This document shows, in pieces, positions 61,171 through 64,000 of a DNA stretch of 64,000 nt. This DNA comes from Trichoplax adhaerens (Eukaryota; Placozoa; Uniplacotomia; Trichoplacea; Trichoplacidae). The position numbers and the translations under genes were made by a program. The stretch is from positions 4,112,008 to 4,176,007 of the forward strand of contig NW_002060943.1 in assembly GCF_000150275.1 (NCBI RefSeq), given 5' to 3'. The notes below the pieces were generated by a model, which was not told the DNA's origin, did no database searches, and saw only the letters and a program-made list of their open reading frames with translations. Positions within the stretch are counted from its first letter, which is position 1, and each line of letters opens with the position of its first letter.

Positions 61171-61671
61171 ATATGGCTGCTATCCATCTAGTGATTGATG
61201 TATTTGAAAGTTTATAGTGGTTTTTGACTAGCATGTTCTTTTTGAGCATTTTGAACAGTCGGCTGTTGTGTAGTAGAAGTTCAATTATATCATATTCCGC
61301 TCTGTAAACCTCGAATTTTCTTTATCTCATTAAAATACTGAGGAGAATCTCAGTGTATACACTATACAGTACAGTACAGTATGTCACCTTCACCCTAAGC
61401 CTAACCACTATACTGTATAGTACAGTACAGTACACTAAGCTGTTTGTCTGAAATTGACTCTCGGATTCTCAGACGGATGGACGCTACCAATGAAAATGTG
61501 AGTTACAGTACGAAATACAGTACATCGGTAAGATGCACTGTACGCTTTGTCCATTGATTTCACCGTGTAGACAAGGAAACGATCCGGTCAAAGCTTGGAT
61601 GCCATCGGCCGCTAGATTGACATCGAATTTAAGCGCCAGTAATCCTCGAGAATAGTAAATAAATAAGTAGA

Positions 61672-63876
61672 ATGTCCTTCAAGCTTGTTGGTGACAATTT
61701 TACTCAACAGAGAGTTCTCAAGGTACAGAATCAATGTTATTAAACTCTAGTACAAGAGGTAGACATTTTACTCAAGTTAAATACGTAAACAAGATCCTCA
61801 ATGCTTTACTAAATAAACGTTTGCTTGCTACTTGCAAGAAACCCAACATCCACTTGTTGTTGTTGTACAACATAGATATATATAGGTATCTTTGTAGTCT
61901 AGCTATATAGAATCGAGTATTATCATATGGATAACTTATACCTCACTATACAGTAAGATGCTCACTTTTTCTTCATGGATAGTTGCATATCGATATGATA
62001 TGGGTACAAGGCTAGGATTGCAATCAATATTATTATTAAACAGGCACTTGTCATGCCTAGTCTATTATTTAGTCTAACGTACAGTCTAGTACTGCACATT
62101 ACTACACTGTCAATCCGAAGTTTCTCACTTCAATGCACTATATATTCAATATATACAGAAACGTCGAGTAACGGAACTCCTGGCAAATAGCATAGATGAA
62201 GATGAGGCTCAACTCACAAAGAATGGACGGTATTGTTCTGTTGATGGAAATCTTGATCATTAACTGTTGATTAGCCAGTATAGTGTGCGTCTTACATAAG
62301 AATTGGGCAAGAAATGATTAATTGGAAAAATTCTATTTCATCATCTACAATCAATGGTTATACCAGTTTTTGAATGATATGAATTGCAACATACAGCATA
62401 TTCAATAATGATACTTTATAATGTGATAGACTGTATATCTTCCAAGTTCATGAGATCTTTTTATTAATACAACATATCAGCTCCAATCTTGCATACAGCT
62501 TGAATTACATATACGTATATAGTTATATACTGTACTTCACTCTCTTTCTTTATACAGATATACTATATATTGATATACTCTACCGTATATATACTTTAAG
62601 CTCTCATATCTTTAAGTAATACAATAATGATTACTTCTAGCTATTCCAAGTATTCCATTTTTGCATTGCATACACCTAATTTCATGTTAAAATATAAATG
62701 ACCGGAATTATAAAAAGTATTAGCAAAATGTAGTAGTGTTTTTATATATCTTAAACAAAAATTAATTTTTATTTGTAGTAATACTACGTATGATAGATGA
62801 GCATCCTAAAATATGACTCTGGTGCTATTGGCTCTGAATATCGCATAAGTAATAAATATATATATATAATTTCTTATCATCTAGCTATGTTTGCCTAGTA
62901 TGCAGCAAACATCCAGTATTTGATACGATTGAAATGCTCTGTGTGCACAGAAAAGGCAAAAAACATGCTCACTGTAAGTATTGAAATTACGTGATAGTAG
63001 TACTGTATAGGCCAGTATTGTACGCGCGCTTTGTAACTTATTGCTTTCCGTGTCGTCATGATATAAATAATATTTATTTAAACTTCTTATCGATAGGGTC
63101 TGCTAAGCAACTTGATAAGAAAAAAGAGATTTTAGAATTATTAGAAAAGAGGCAGCAGGTGGAACCTGTAAGTATGTAGGGCATCATTAGATTAACGGTA
63201 GATCCCAGTGGTTAACATGCTATACATTAAAGCTTAAACTTTTATTTGAAGAAGAGGATGACGAAAAATGGAATCCTTCAATTTTTCGTGACATTTCATC
63301 ATTATTAATAGAGTTAAGATGATTGAGATTGATAACTTAGTAATATTTGTCGAAGTAATTTACTTATTGTTTAGGTGATTTATAACTCTTGCGTTGAGAT
63401 CTGTCAATTTTCGTAGCCGTTAACTATGTACATTAATAGTATTTCCAGTTCTATCTAAGTGATAGAAATAAAGCTAAATTTCTCGTACTTTAGTAGTTTA
63501 TGGAATATTTTCTAATTAAATCCGTTGATATTTCGCATTAATTGAGGCCAATTACATCAATAATTTTGTATTAGGAAACGCTTGCAACAGCATCTAATGC
63601 TACCTCAGTAGACCCTCTCTTGCGGGATTCTCGGAAAAAAACCATACATGCATTATTGACTGCGACGCCTTATAACCCATGTGTAAAGCCACGAAATGCC
63701 GTAAGCATTTTTCAACCGTTAAAGAGAAAACGTGACGAAAATCCACGGTGTAGTACTGATGAAAGTTCTAAGAACAATGAAGGTACATGTATCTCGAAAA
63801 GTAACGAAAAAAATAAAGAAAAGAAAGTCTACGTATTTCCACCCAAACATACGAAATTAAAAAATGATGGAAACAA
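61672..63876 (+). CDS. SCNM1: SCNM1, minor-spliceosome zinc-finger protein (3' end beyond window)
   Basis: Exons 61672-61722, 62159-62229, 62885-62973, 63097-63167 and 63575-63876 join in frame; the last ends at donor gtaagt, so the gene continues past 64000. The N-terminus MSFKLVGDNFTQQRVLK, then KRRVTELLANSIDEDEAQL and NGRYVCLVCSKHPVFDTIEM, matches the SCNM1 family closely. A C2H2-type finger of the U1C-like kind is visible: CLVC then H-x5-H in HRKGKKH. The following part is Lys-rich and variable (KKKEILELLEKRQQ, PLKRKRDE). SCNM1 is known as a component of the activated U12-type (minor) spliceosome. It faces RPL12 head to head. Confidence 0.88.
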
Positions 63877-64000
63877 GTAAGTTGCCGTTATATCCTTGTA
63901 TTTATTGATTTAGTTAGTCTAGGATCAATATAGTCTATAGAATAATAAATACCGTCATCGTAGAGTATCTTTTCACTAGAGGACTTATATTAATACTTTA

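Noticed and set aside
1-64000. tRNA genes, rRNA, CRISPR arrays, autonomous transposons
   Set aside because: I looked for T-arm motifs, regular spaced direct repeats and transposase or reverse-transcriptase motifs and saw none that I could support by reading alone. A tRNAscan-SE or RepeatMasker run would be decisive.

Overview
This window looks like nuclear DNA of an early-branching animal. It is AT-rich (judged by eye) and its genes are broken by many short GT-AG introns, mostly 70-300 bp. One gene encodes a secreted Frizzled-CRD/TSP1/netrin-like protein, which is an animal-type architecture. A run of 50 N shows that it comes from a draft scaffold. The compact layout and gene content suggest a placozoan (Trichoplax or Hoilungia); this is an inference, not proven here. 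I see no bacterial operon, CRISPR array or viral genome.

I rebuilt genes by joining exons at splice sites and checking that every junction keeps the reading frame. Left to right: a three-times repeated CUE-like/coiled-coil protein (+, 1162-4362, 5' end open); GTPBP6/HflX GTPase (-, 6093-8622); ribosomal protein eL32 (+, 9879-10445); a membrane-anchored JmjC oxygenase (-, 11471-14271); an LYR-motif protein (+, 15411-15659); a NEK kinase (-, 16125-19985); the CRD-TSP1-NTR protein (-, 21721-23451); a gene-poor stretch with the assembly gap; an unrecognised 272-residue protein (+, 29953-32384); a PUR-alpha family protein (+, 34627-38518); TIPIN (-, 41410-41979); the U1A/U2B'' protein SNF (+, 44012-45857); VPS26 (-, 47364-49049, ends open); a 275-bp tandem satellite; UDP-HexNAc pyrophosphorylase UAP1 (+, 53064-58329); ribosomal protein uL11/RPL12 (-, 59586-60890); and SCNM1 (+, from 61672, running off the window).

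Most genes are housekeeping: mitochondrial and cytosolic translation, splicing (SNF and SCNM1), retromer, replication-fork protection and amino-sugar activation. They share no pathway. The connecting feature is non-coding: clusters of a palindromic GTAC pentamer repeat, (CAGTA)n mixed with its complement (TACTG)n, recur in the 5' flanks of many of these genes, often between divergent neighbours.

The most notable observations are the exon-module triplication in the first gene, the CRD-TSP1-NTR protein that lacks one specific pair of CRD cysteines, the promoter-side GTAC palindrome clusters, a 15-nt complementary G10/C10 pair in two UAP1 introns, and a predicted two-codon last exon in RPL12 whose stop codon overlaps AATAAA.
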